Assembly (NCBI RefSeq): GCF_020179835.1
Contig: NZ_JAIUDA010000012.1
Coordinates: forward strand, 1 to 64,000
Direction: 5' to 3'
Origin: Pantoea sp. alder81
GTDB taxonomy: Bacteria > Pseudomonadota > Gammaproteobacteria > Enterobacterales > Enterobacteriaceae
DNA: 64,000 bases
Part shown: piece after piece, positions 51,642 through 60,266 of the stretch
Layout of the letters: the number at the start of each line of letters is the position of its first letter
Numbering within the stretch: the stretch's first letter is position 1
Made by a program: the position numbers and the translations under genes
Notes under the pieces: model-generated
What the model was told of the DNA's origin: nothing
The model's input: only the letters and a program-made list of their open reading frames with translations
Database searches by the model: none

Positions 51642-52715
51642 ATGAAAAAGATCTGGAAAATAAAAGCCATCAACAAAGTGCTCAGCATCCACGCCAGATT
51701 GAGCCAAATTGATAAAGATAAAACTCCACTGAATTCAAACCTGGAGTTCTCACGCATTGTAATTTTTTCAACCACCGCTCTCGGTGATTTGTTATTCAAT
51801 ACGCCAGCCATTAACTCAATAAAACGACGTTTCCCTGATGCAAAAATCATGTTGGTATCAAGTGATAAAAACCGTGAATTGGTACAAAAAAGTGAATGGT
51901 TTGATGAAGTAGTCATATGGGATAATAAAATAGTACATTCCCATCGCGTGATTAGGAGAATGAGAAAATTTAAACCTGATATGACGGTATTACTACACTC
52001 TACTTTGGGTTATGACATCCTGTGCGCGCGTCTATCTGGATCAAAATATATAATCAGAGATAACTTCAGAAGTGACAAAACTGTTTTTAATCACTGGTTA
52101 GATCATTACTCATCGGCGACGGATGTTCACATCATTCAACGTAAACTTGATCTGATTAGTATTCTCGGATGTGATGCCTCAGATATCAAGATGCAATTCC
52201 CCATTCCAGTTAACTCTATAGCGCGCGAAAACTATCGACCTGTAATCGGCTTTCAAATGGGGGCATCTGGAAAAAACCGTTGCTGGCCAGTTAAACACTT
52301 TACGCAATTAGCAGAGCGTATTTTAGATAATCACAAAGATGCAAAGATAATATTAACTGGCGCCCCCCAGGATGGGGCTATTGAAAAATCGTTCTACGAG
52401 TTACTGAAAAAAGAATACCACTCAAGAGTTGAGTCTTACATTGGTAAAACTCGTTTACCTGAACTCTTACAGATAATTAAAAATCTTGATGTATTGATTA
52501 CGGGTGACACCGGGCCACTGCATATTGCTATCACTGCAGAAACTCCGACAGTAAGTCTTTATGTTAGTGCTAATCCAAGACATACAGGACCTTATCAAGA
52601 TTTGCACATTCATCAGACTATCAGAATTGAACCCGAACCTAACGATGATCCACATTATCCATTAAGAAAAATAAGCGTTGAGCAGGTTTATGACGCGATA
52701 ATCAAAATTATTTGA
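51642..52715 (+). CDS. Glycosyltransferase family 9 (heptosyltransferase-like), LPS core
   Basis: The 357-residue GT-B protein has the GT9 N-terminal motif IVIFSTTALGDLLFNTPAI (about 39-57) and the C-terminal donor-site motif ITGDTGPLHIAITAETPTVSLY near 287-308, as in WaaC, WaaF and WaaQ. It should transfer heptose or a related sugar to LPS inner or outer core in the cytoplasm. Codon and base use are clearly more AT-rich than in yibQ, and it stands opposite the waa operon, suggesting later acquisition. It may be a WaaQ-type third heptosyltransferase, but this is not resolved. Confidence 0.8.
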   Translation: MKKIWKIKAINKVLSIHARLSQIDKDKTPLNSNLEFSRIVIFSTTALGDLLFNTPAINSIKRRFPDAKIMLVSSDKNRELVQKSEWFDEVVIWDNKIVHSHRVIRRMRKFKPDMTVLLHSTLGYDILCARLSGSKYIIRDNFRSDKTVFNHWLDHYSSATDVHIIQRKLDLISILGCDASDIKMQFPIPVNSIARENYRPVIGFQMGASGKNRCWPVKHFTQLAERILDNHKDAKIILTGAPQDGAIEKSFYELLKKEYHSRVESYIGKTRLPELLQIIKNLDVLITGDTGPLHIAITAETPTVSLYVSANPRHTGPYQDLHIHQTIRIEPEPNDDPHYPLRKISVEQVYDAIIKII

Positions 52716-52727
52716 ATCTAAAATCAT

Positions 52728-52762
52728 ACTACCAGACAGCAAATTGTCTGGTAGTGATTTTT
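52728..52762. terminator. Bidirectional terminator between the GT9 gene and waaL
   Basis: An 11-bp perfect stem, ACTACCAGACA with TGTCTGGTAGT, has T-rich sequence (GATTTTTAT) to the right and A-rich sequence to the left, ending the two convergent transcripts. Confidence 0.85.
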
Positions 52763-52764
52763 AT

Positions 52765-53922
52765 CTAAGCCTTACGGGATGAAAAGACTATTGCTAATGG
52801 CAACCAGAACAATACCCACGTTTCTCCAGGCCCGCCAATTACAAACATCCCCTGAGTAACAAAAAACATAAGGGAGAATAGATAAATCGAAGCTTCAAGC
52901 CCCATGCCTTGATGATATTTTTTATAGGCTTGATATAAGCCTGCCATGATGAGTGAAAACATAAATAATACACCCACCACACCACCTTTTAAGAAAGCTG
53001 ATATATAAATACTGTGGGTAGTGATGACATGTTGACCGATACTATTTACAAATGTCAGTTGCTTATCAAACCCCCAACCGAAATAGGGATGAACAAGTGC
53101 ATCTGAAATCGCATGATGCCAAATTCCAAATCTGATAAAGCTCTGCGCATAAGAAGAGACAATCCGTTCGTAAAACTCACTGCCATAATCGGTAAAGTAG
53201 AAAAACAGAGAAATTGTAGCAATTGAAATTAAAATATAAATAACATGTCGAAGATGAACATGTTTATATTTAGCAAGCAAAACAACAAGAGACACCAGTA
53301 AAGCTAATAACGGGCCTCGACTTTGCGTCAAAACCAAGCCAATAAATAACAATGATGCAGGCAGATAAATCCAATGCCTGCCCGACTCACGGGCAATAAT
53401 CAATGCACTTAAAATCCCAAGAGCAAAGTACCCACCAAGATCGATGACATTCTTAGGTGCGCCAAAAAAACCGTTTTCTAGTCTATTAGTCATTATAGTG
53501 TTCTTGTCTACTAACATGAATGTCAAAATAAGAACAATAAAACACCCTGAAAAAATAAAACTATAGACCTTTAATGATCCATAACGCTTTATACAGAAAT
53601 CAAACATGTACACAAAAAACAGAAGGTAAACAGTATGTTTTAAGGTTGATACAATATTTATCGGAACATTTGTCCATAAGTTTGTAACACTGTAATAAAT
53701 GAGGAATAGTGCAACAACTCCCATCGACTTCCAGGGATACGACTCGGGAAAACTAAATTTTTTTCGCTGGATAAACCAAAACATCATCATCGTTGCAATT
53801 GACAGATGAAATAAATTGCTTACTTTTCCAACACCTGTAAATATGGTCATAAGAAGTAAAAATGCCATAAAAGAAACAGATGAAATAACTTCTAAACTTT
53901 CACTTTTTTTTAAAAATGACAT
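52765..53922 (-). CDS. waaL: O-antigen ligase, WaaL type
   Basis: WaaL joins undecaprenyl-linked O-antigen to lipid A-core on the periplasmic face. The 385-residue protein has about 10-12 membrane helices, the Wzy/WaaL-family segment LVLTQSRGPLLALL (R202), R264 in QSFIRFGIWHHA, and H303 in TTHSIYISAFLKGG. These correspond to the essential Arg and His residues described for E. coli WaaL. The sequence is AT-rich and poorly alike to E. coli outside these sites, as usual for ligases. It is last in the hldD-waaF-waaC operon and overlaps the upstream gene by 23 bases. Confidence 0.85.
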   Translation of the reverse strand: MSFLKKSESLEVISSVSFMAFLLLMTIFTGVGKVSNLFHLSIATMMMFWFIQRKKFSFPESYPWKSMGVVALFLIYYSVTNLWTNVPINIVSTLKHTVYLLFFVYMFDFCIKRYGSLKVYSFIFSGCFIVLILTFMLVDKNTIMTNRLENGFFGAPKNVIDLGGYFALGILSALIIARESGRHWIYLPASLLFIGLVLTQSRGPLLALLVSLVVLLAKYKHVHLRHVIYILISIATISLFFYFTDYGSEFYERIVSSYAQSFIRFGIWHHAISDALVHPYFGWGFDKQLTFVNSIGQHVITTHSIYISAFLKGGVVGVLFMFSLIMAGLYQAYKKYHQGMGLEASIYLFSLMFFVTQGMFVIGGPGETWVLFWLPLAIVFSSRKA

Positions 53923-54808
53923 CTGGCGTCGCCTTCTCGAAAACTTCCTCAGTCAGTCCACTATCCATGGACAAATTGTAAACTTTTATTCCTGCATGGT
54001 TAAGTTCGCTGCTAGCATTCAAGAACGCGGGTCTTATCACATGAGTAAAATTTTCCTCTAAAAAGCTTTTCTGCTTATTATTTTCATTTTCATAAAAACG
54101 CGGGGATGAAAAATTATTCATATCAACCCCTGCTAACAGTATCCGATTTGAACTGAGCCATACAGCTATTTGCAAAGCCCAATAGGCCACTGTTCCTGCG
54201 TCAAAAATTCCCTTCCGGATATCCCATGAGAAGCCTGATAATGGATTAGTTGGATATATTGACAGCCCTTGGTTATCATTGAAATTTAGAGCATATTCAG
54301 CCGGTGCTACATATTTTCTATATACTTTATAACTAAGATCTTCAATAATAGCCAATCGACATTTTATCTTATGAACGTCTACGTAATTCAACATATCATT
54401 GAGGCAATGAACTGTTGTAAAAAGAGTCAATTCAGGGTCGTTCAGTACCTTTCCGACTATATCAAAACGTTTTTCAACAAAACCGCGGTCTACAATAACA
54501 TAATATGAAAATGCTACTTTATCTCGTAGGTGATAAGCCCCATTAACACCAATAAATGTAGTTTTTGAAAGTAATTCAAAATCCAGATAATTGACTGATG
54601 GACCGGTAGCTAATATTGTAATATCATTGACAACGGCTTTATGTAATGAATTTAATTTTTCAATTTTTATTTCATTTTTTCGCCAGACCAGCCGTTCAAT
54701 ATGGTCTTCTTGCCCACGTTGAATCGTAATATGAGGCCAAAAATTTTCATTGTGCCGATAAGCTCGTTCATGGGTATAACGATAGATTTGTTTATGTATT
54801 GATCCCAT
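53900..54808 (-). CDS. WaaZ-like LPS core protein (putative Kdo or sugar transferase)
   Basis: The 302-residue soluble protein has ILATGPSVNYLDFELL (GPS at 69-71), FIGVNGAYHL (87-92) and YYVIVDRGFVEKRFDI (about 103-118). This resembles the pattern I recall for WaaZ (RfaZ), which adds a third Kdo to the inner core, and more distantly GPS-motif sialyltransferase-like folds. No signal peptide or membrane helix is seen. It starts exactly after the waaC stop codon, so it belongs to the waa operon, and is markedly AT-rich. The assignment rests on motif resemblance only; a different sugar transferase is possible. Confidence 0.6.
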   Translation of the reverse strand: MGSIHKQIYRYTHERAYRHNENFWPHITIQRGQEDHIERLVWRKNEIKIEKLNSLHKAVVNDITILATGPSVNYLDFELLSKTTFIGVNGAYHLRDKVAFSYYVIVDRGFVEKRFDIVGKVLNDPELTLFTTVHCLNDMLNYVDVHKIKCRLAIIEDLSYKVYRKYVAPAEYALNFNDNQGLSIYPTNPLSGFSWDIRKGIFDAGTVAYWALQIAVWLSSNRILLAGVDMNNFSSPRFYENENNKQKSFLEENFTHVIRPAFLNASSELNHAGIKVYNLSMDSGLTEEVFEKATPDVIFKKK

Positions 54809-55771
54809 TCAGAGCAATTCCCGTAATTTTTCCATTACGCACACGGCGGATATAGTCTGCATCGAGCCACCCGCACCGCGCAACTCATGCTGATTCTTAC
54901 CATAACCCCCAATCAAACCCGGATCGGTCGGGCCAAACAGCGTTATATTCGGGCGATCCAGCGCGGCGGTCAGATGACTCAAACCGGTATCGACTGAAAC
55001 AACAGCGCGCGCGCCCGCCAATTGCTGTGCCACCTGCTCCAGGGTTAATTTTGGCAGGACCTCTACGTGGTCAAAACCTTCAGCCATTCTTAATGCACGC
55101 TGATGCTCATGCTCGGCGCCCCACGGCAGTTTCACCCGCAGGCCGGTAGGCTGCACCAGTTCAATCAGTTCGCGCCAGTGTGACTCAGGCCAATGCTTGT
55201 TATCGCGCGTGGTGGCATGCAGAAATACCAAATACTCATTTGCATCGCTGGGCAGCGCGGAGAGGAAATGGCCGGCAATCGCATAATCACCCTGGGTCTC
55301 CGGTTTCGCGTAACCCAGGCTTTTAGCAAATAACTCACGTGTACGTTCTACCGCATGTTGCTGTTTGTTGATTTCATGGCGTTTGTCATACCACCAGCTG
55401 GCGAAGGGTTCCCGCGCGCTGCGACTGTCTTGTCCATGCTTTACGCCTTTAGCCAGGCGCGTCACCAGCGCGGCGCTTTTGATTAACCCTTGCGCATCGA
55501 TCACCACATCATACTGGCGCGATTGCAGGTCGCGTTTAAATAGAACGCGCTCTTCACGCTGCTGGCTACCAAACCAATGTTTACGCCAGCGACGAATCGC
55601 TACCGGCAAAACTTTATCCACAGCCGGATGCCAACTGGGGATCTGAGCAAAATTCTCTTCGACGGCCCAATCAAAACGGATGCCGGGAATAGCCTGCATC
55701 GCATCTGTGAGCGCCGGTAACGTGTGCAGCACGTCCCCCATGGAGGAGGTTTTTACAATCAAAACGTGCAT
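54809..55771 (-). CDS. waaC: LPS heptosyltransferase I
   Basis: WaaC adds the first L-glycero-D-manno-heptose to Kdo2-lipid A. The 320-residue GT9 enzyme has VLIVKTSSMGDVLHTLPAL at the N-terminus (catalytic-region Asp near 13), FLHATTRDNKHWPE (acceptor and donor region, about 186-199) and VSVDTGLSHLTAALDRPNITLFGPTDP near 257-281, all close to E. coli WaaC. The C-terminal segment (GAGGSMQTIS) diverges. It starts two bases after the waaF stop, and the next gene starts immediately after its own stop. Confidence 0.97.
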   Translation of the reverse strand: MHVLIVKTSSMGDVLHTLPALTDAMQAIPGIRFDWAVEENFAQIPSWHPAVDKVLPVAIRRWRKHWFGSQQREERVLFKRDLQSRQYDVVIDAQGLIKSAALVTRLAKGVKHGQDSRSAREPFASWWYDKRHEINKQQHAVERTRELFAKSLGYAKPETQGDYAIAGHFLSALPSDANEYLVFLHATTRDNKHWPESHWRELIELVQPTGLRVKLPWGAEHEHQRALRMAEGFDHVEVLPKLTLEQVAQQLAGARAVVSVDTGLSHLTAALDRPNITLFGPTDPGLIGGYGKNQHELRGAGGSMQTISAVCVMEKLRELL

Positions 55772-55773
55772 GG

Positions 55774-56817
55774 CTACTCCTGCACCGGATGCAGCAGCGC
55801 ACTCAGTTCCTGATGAACTCGAGCAGGCTGAATATCTATGAGACTCTGGTGATAACCCTCTTCGGCATCACCTTTACGTATTTTGTGATAGCCGGAGATC
55901 AAACGAATAACACGTGCCTGATGAGACAGCGGCGGCGTGAAATCCGGGCTGCTCGGGCCATACAAGGCGACTAACGGACGGTTCAGTGCGGCGGCAATGT
56001 GCATCAACCCGGAGTCATTACTGACAACGGCCGCGCAATGTGCGATCAAAATAACCGCCTGCTCTAATTGCGTATCGCCCGCCAGATTCTTGCAATGCAC
56101 TCGTGCTGATTCCGATAACGTTTGGACAATAGTGTCACCGGTTTCGCGATCTTTAGCCGAACCGAACAGCACTACCTGGTAGCCTTCACCAATCAGTTGC
56201 TCGGCAAGCGCCGCGTAATGGTAGTGCGGCCAGCGCTTGGCTGGGCCAAATTCAGCGCCAGGGCAGAACCCAATCACCGGGCGATCGGCGGACAGGGCAA
56301 ACTGCGCTGCCGTCATGCGCTTCTCGTCTTCATCGACACGCAACTGCGGCCACAGTAATGGCTGCGGCAACTGTTGAGCAGAAGCGATGGGTTTGTCATA
56401 GCCCAGAGCAACATAGCGCTCCACCATCAGTGGAAAGGCAGCTTTATCCAGCACACGCACATCGTTCAGCACGCCATAGCGCATCTCGCCACGCCAGCCG
56501 ACGCGGCGCTGGATACCTGCAAAGAAAGGCACCAGAGCCGACTTGAAGGAGTTCGGCAGCACATAAGCACGATCATAGCCGCTGGCCTGAAGGGATTTAC
56601 CCAAGCGACGCCTTTCGCCTAACGCTAAAGCGCCATGGCCCAGCGGCATCGCTAGCGCCTGATTGACTTCCGGCATGCGTGACAGCAAAGGCCGGCACCA
56701 GGCCGGCGCCATCACATCAATGACCGCATCCGGGTGCTCAGCCTTGAGCGTGCGATAGAGACTTTGCGACATCATCATATCGCCGACCCAGGAAGGGCCA
56801 ATGACCAGAATTTTCAT
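55774..56817 (-). CDS. waaF: LPS heptosyltransferase II
   Basis: WaaF adds the second heptose to the inner core. The 347-residue GT9 enzyme has ILVIGPSWVGDMMMSQSLYRTL (about 3-24), FCPGAEFGPAKRWPHYHYAALAEQ near 184-207 and VVSNDSGLMHIAAALNRPLVALYGPSSPD near 262-290. It lies between hldD and waaC with 17 and 2 bases of spacing, in the standard enteric order hldD-waaF-waaC. Confidence 0.97.
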   Translation of the reverse strand: MKILVIGPSWVGDMMMSQSLYRTLKAEHPDAVIDVMAPAWCRPLLSRMPEVNQALAMPLGHGALALGERRRLGKSLQASGYDRAYVLPNSFKSALVPFFAGIQRRVGWRGEMRYGVLNDVRVLDKAAFPLMVERYVALGYDKPIASAQQLPQPLLWPQLRVDEDEKRMTAAQFALSADRPVIGFCPGAEFGPAKRWPHYHYAALAEQLIGEGYQVVLFGSAKDRETGDTIVQTLSESARVHCKNLAGDTQLEQAVILIAHCAAVVSNDSGLMHIAAALNRPLVALYGPSSPDFTPPLSHQARVIRLISGYHKIRKGDAEEGYHQSLIDIQPARVHQELSALLHPVQE

Positions 56818-56834
56818 CGCTGGTGCCGGTTTCC

Positions 56835-57767
56835 TTATGCGTTACGGTTGAGCCAGGTCATGTATTCACCCACGCCCTGAGCAACGGTTTTAAACGGCTT
56901 GTCATAACCGGCTGCGCGCAGATTGGTCAGATCCGCCTGAGTGAATGCCTGATAGCGGCCTTTCAGTTTCTCAGGGAATGGGATGTATTCGATCTGACCT
57001 TGCTGATGGAACTTCAGTACCGCATCGGCCACTTCCTGGAAGGATTCTGCACGGCCAGTACCACAGTTGTAGATGCCTGAGACACCGTTTTCCCAGCACC
57101 ACAGGTTTACCGCAACCACATCGTCAACATGAATGAAATCGCGGCGGAAGTCGTCGCTGCCTTCAAACAGTTTTGGATTTTCACCGTTGCTAATCTGCGT
57201 GTTGAGGTGGAATGCTACGCTCGCCATACCGCCTTTGTGACCCTCACGCGGGCCGTAAACGTTGAAGTAGCGGAAGCCACACACTGGGGATTCTGCTTCT
57301 GGCAGAATCTGACGCACATAATGGTCGAACAGCATTTTTGAGTAGCCGTAAACGTTCAGCGGCTGCTCGTACTGGCGCTCTTCAATGAAGTTTTCATTAC
57401 GGCCACCGTAAGTGGCAGCTGATGAGGCGTAAAGGAAAGGAATTTCGCGTTCCAGGCAGAAATGCAGCAAGTCTTTGGAGTACTGATAGTTGTTATCCAT
57501 CATGTACTTGCCGTCCCACTCTGTGGTCGCTGAGCAGGCACCCTCATGGAACACTGCTTCGATTGGACCCAGATCTTCGCCGGACATGATGTAAGAGAGG
57601 AACTCTTCTTTATCCATGTAATCCGCGATATCCAGATCCGCAAGGTTCACGAATTTGGTGCCATCTTTCAGATTATCCACCACCAGAATATCGGTAAGAC
57701 CGCGGTCGTTCAGCGCTTTAACAATGTTGCTGCCAATCATGCCAGCGCCACCGGTTACGATAATCAT
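56835..57767 (-). CDS. hldD: ADP-L-glycero-D-manno-heptose 6-epimerase
   Basis: HldD (RfaD, GmhD) epimerises ADP-D-glycero-manno-heptose to the L form used by WaaC and WaaF. The 310-residue short-chain dehydrogenase has GGAGMIGSN (about 6-14), the catalytic YGYSKMLFD (Tyr and Lys near 140 and 144), the SSAATYGG segment near 115-122 and FNVYGPREGHKG. It is the first gene of hldD-waaF-waaC-(WaaZ-like)-waaL. A small hairpin lies in its 5' region (57792-57810). Confidence 0.98.
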   Translation of the reverse strand: MIIVTGGAGMIGSNIVKALNDRGLTDILVVDNLKDGTKFVNLADLDIADYMDKEEFLSYIMSGEDLGPIEAVFHEGACSATTEWDGKYMMDNNYQYSKDLLHFCLEREIPFLYASSAATYGGRNENFIEERQYEQPLNVYGYSKMLFDHYVRQILPEAESPVCGFRYFNVYGPREGHKGGMASVAFHLNTQISNGENPKLFEGSDDFRRDFIHVDDVVAVNLWCWENGVSGIYNCGTGRAESFQEVADAVLKFHQQGQIEYIPFPEKLKGRYQAFTQADLTNLRAAGYDKPFKTVAQGVGEYMTWLNRNA

Positions 57768-57791
57768 ATGCTTTGCCTTTAAACAGTTGGG

Positions 57792-57810
57792 GTGAAACAG
57801 GAGGTTTCAC
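57792..57810 (-). other. Stem-loop in the hldD 5' region
   Basis: GTGAAAC (57792-57798) and GTTTCAC (57804-57810) are inverted around AGGAG, 25 bases before the hldD start codon. It may be a 5' untranslated hairpin or a regulator site; the pattern is not a site I recognise. Confidence 0.35.
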
Positions 57811-57998
57811 ACACGAATGCCTAACATCATAACATTTCAGCCCGAGACAGGCAGCCAGATGACTCCGTAACCGCTGCACAAATTACATCCACCGCGTGAA
57901 CTATGCTGCAAAACGAAGATTTCTCTGGCGGAAATGTCGGCACGATGCGTCCTGATTAGTAATATGTGCCAAAGATTTGCTATCTGAGGAGCAGAATC

Positions 57999-59207
57999 AT
58001 GTCCAGTCAGTTTTATTCGCAAATCCGTCAACAACTTGAGACAACGCGTCAGGACGGATTGTTCAAACAAGAACGTACGATTACATCGGCACAGCAGGCG
58101 GAGATCAATGTCGCCAACAGTCCGCCTGTTATTAACTTCTGCGCCAATAACTATTTAGGCCTCGCGAATCACCCAGCGCTGATTCAGGCGGCTAAAGAGG
58201 GCATGGATTCGCACGGCTTCGGTATGGCCTCGGTACGCTTTATCTGCGGAACCCAGGATATCCACCAGCAGCTTGAACATAAACTGGCTAAGTTTCTTGG
58301 GATGGAGGATGCCATCCTGTTCTCCTCCTGCTTCGATGCCAACGGCGGCCTGTTTGAAACCCTGCTCAGTACGGAAGACGCCATCATTTCCGATGCGCTC
58401 AATCACGCTTCAATTATTGACGGTGTGCGCCTGTGTAAAGCACAGCGTTATCGCTATGCCAATAACGATATGGCTGAACTAAGAAGCCGTCTGCAAGAAG
58501 CGCGTGATAAGGGTGCGCGCCATATCCTGATCGCCACTGATGGCGTGTTCTCGATGGATGGCGTGATTGCTAATCTGGAAGGCATATGCGATTTGGCCGA
58601 CGAATTTGACGCATTGGTGATGGTCGATGATTCCCATGCCGTTGGTTTTGTTGGTGCAGCTGGACGTGGTACCCATGAATACTGCGGCGTAATGGATCGC
58701 GTGGATATCCTGACCGGCACTCTGGGCAAAGCGCTGGGTGGCGCTTCTGGTGGCTATGTGGCCGCAAAAAAAGAGGTGGTTGAATGGCTGCGCCAGCGTT
58801 CGCGCCCTTACCTGTTTTCCAACTCTCTGGCACCCGCCATCGTCGCAGCCTCATTGCGGGTGTTAGACCTGCTCAGTGAAGGCGATGGATTACGCCAGCG
58901 TCTGTGGGATAACGCCCGCTTCTTCCGCGAAAAAATGACTGCTGCTGGCTTTACGCTGGCAGGTGCCGACCATGCCATCATTCCAGTGATGCTGGGTGAC
59001 GCAAAAGTGGCACAACAGTTTGCCAGCCTGCTGCAAAAAGAGGGTATCTACGTCACTGGCTTCTTTTATCCGGTGGTACCGCAGGGCCAGGCCCGCATTC
59101 GCACTCAGATATCTGCAGGTCATACACAGGCACAGCTGGAACAAGCCGTTGCCGCCTTTACGCGCATTGGTCAACAGTTGGGCGTGATCGCAGGAGCAGA
59201 ACAATGA
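57999..59207 (+). CDS. kbl: 2-Amino-3-ketobutyrate coenzyme A ligase
   Basis: Kbl converts 2-amino-3-ketobutyrate and CoA to glycine and acetyl-CoA. The 402-residue PLP enzyme has NFCANNYLGLANHP near 52-65, the VDDSHAVGF motif near 211-219 and the PLP Lys in TGTLGKALGGASGG. The start MSSQFYSQIRQQ at 57999 has GAGGAGC upstream; residues encoded from 57966 are not conserved. It overlaps tdh by four bases (ATGA), forming the threonine-to-glycine operon. It is divergent from hldD. Confidence 0.97.
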   Translation: MSSQFYSQIRQQLETTRQDGLFKQERTITSAQQAEINVANSPPVINFCANNYLGLANHPALIQAAKEGMDSHGFGMASVRFICGTQDIHQQLEHKLAKFLGMEDAILFSSCFDANGGLFETLLSTEDAIISDALNHASIIDGVRLCKAQRYRYANNDMAELRSRLQEARDKGARHILIATDGVFSMDGVIANLEGICDLADEFDALVMVDDSHAVGFVGAAGRGTHEYCGVMDRVDILTGTLGKALGGASGGYVAAKKEVVEWLRQRSRPYLFSNSLAPAIVAASLRVLDLLSEGDGLRQRLWDNARFFREKMTAAGFTLAGADHAIIPVMLGDAKVAQQFASLLQKEGIYVTGFFYPVVPQGQARIRTQISAGHTQAQLEQAVAAFTRIGQQLGVIAGAEQ

Positions 59208-60232
59208 AAGCACTGGCCAAATTAAAAGCTGAAGAAGGCATCTGGATGGTGAAGGATGCGCCGATCCCCGAACCTGGTCACAATGACCTGCTCATCAAAA
59301 TCCGCAAAACGGCGATTTGCGGTACCGACGTTCACATTTACAACTGGGATGACTGGTCGCGTAAAACCATTCCTGTCCCGATGATTACCGGCCACGAATA
59401 TGTCGGCGAAGTTGTCGGTATGGGCGAGGAAGTAAAAGGTTTTGCCATTGGCGACCGCGTCTCCGGCGAAGGCCATATCACTTGTGGTCACTGCCGAAAT
59501 TGTCGCGCCGGCCGCACACATCTGTGTCGTAATACCGTCGGTGTTGGCGTCAATCGCCAGGGCTGTTTTGCCGAGTATCTGGTGATTCCTGCATTTAATG
59601 CTTTCAAGATTCCCGACAATATTTCTGACGAGCTGGCGGCGATTTTCGATCCCTTTGGCAACGCGGTGCATACCGCGTTGTCGTTTGATCTGGTCGGTGA
59701 GGATGTGCTGATCTCGGGTGCTGGCCCCATTGGTATTATGGCTGCGGCGGTGTGCAAACATGTGGGCGCACGCAATGTGGTCATCACCGATATCAATCAA
59801 TACCGCCTCGGCCTGGCCCGTCAGATGGGCGTGACGCGCGCCGTGAATGTGGCGCAGGAGAATCTGCGCGATGTGATGACAGAGCTGGGCATGACGGAAG
59901 GCTTCGATGTCGGACTGGAAATGTCTGGCGCTCCTCCCGCGTTTCGTACCCTGCTAGAGGTGATGAACCATGGTGGACGTATCGCCTTACTGGGCATTCC
60001 ACCGGGCGAGATGGCGATTGACTGGAATCTGGTGATCTTCAAAGGACTGTTCATCAAAGGCATCTATGGCCGCGAGATGTTTGAAACCTGGTACAAAATG
60101 GCAGCGTTGATTCAATCCGGCCTCGACTTAACACCCATCATCACACATCGCTACCACATCGATGAATTCCAGCAGGGATTTGACGAGATGCGATCCGGGC
60201 GTTCCGGTAAAGTGGTGCTGAGCTGGGATTAA
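59204..60232 (+). CDS. tdh: L-Threonine 3-dehydrogenase
   Basis: Tdh oxidises threonine with NAD+ to 2-amino-3-ketobutyrate, the Kbl substrate. The 342-residue zinc alcohol dehydrogenase relative has the catalytic-zinc Cys in KTAICGTDVHIYNWDDW (near 39), GHEYVGEVVG, the structural-zinc cysteines of GHCRNCRAGRTHLC and the Rossmann motif SGAGPIGIMAA near 173-183. One residue longer than E. coli. It is coupled to kbl by overlap. Confidence 0.98.
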   Translation: MKALAKLKAEEGIWMVKDAPIPEPGHNDLLIKIRKTAICGTDVHIYNWDDWSRKTIPVPMITGHEYVGEVVGMGEEVKGFAIGDRVSGEGHITCGHCRNCRAGRTHLCRNTVGVGVNRQGCFAEYLVIPAFNAFKIPDNISDELAAIFDPFGNAVHTALSFDLVGEDVLISGAGPIGIMAAAVCKHVGARNVVITDINQYRLGLARQMGVTRAVNVAQENLRDVMTELGMTEGFDVGLEMSGAPPAFRTLLEVMNHGGRIALLGIPPGEMAIDWNLVIFKGLFIKGIYGREMFETWYKMAALIQSGLDLTPIITHRYHIDEFQQGFDEMRSGRSGKVVLSWD

Positions 60233-60241
60233 GGATTTACA

Positions 60242-60261
60242 GGGAGGCTTTCGAGCCTCCA
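60242..60261. terminator. Hairpin between tdh and the convergent glycosyltransferase gene
   Basis: GGAGGCT and AGCCTCC pair around the stable tetraloop TTCG, 10 bases after the tdh stop. No T tract follows, so termination would be weak or assisted. Confidence 0.55.
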
Positions 60262-60266
60262 TCGTC

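Noticed and set aside
57768..57998. Search for an ops/JUMPstart element upstream of the waa operon
   Set aside because: No GGCGGTAG-type ops sequence was seen; RfaH control of this hldD-led operon is not supported by the sequence.
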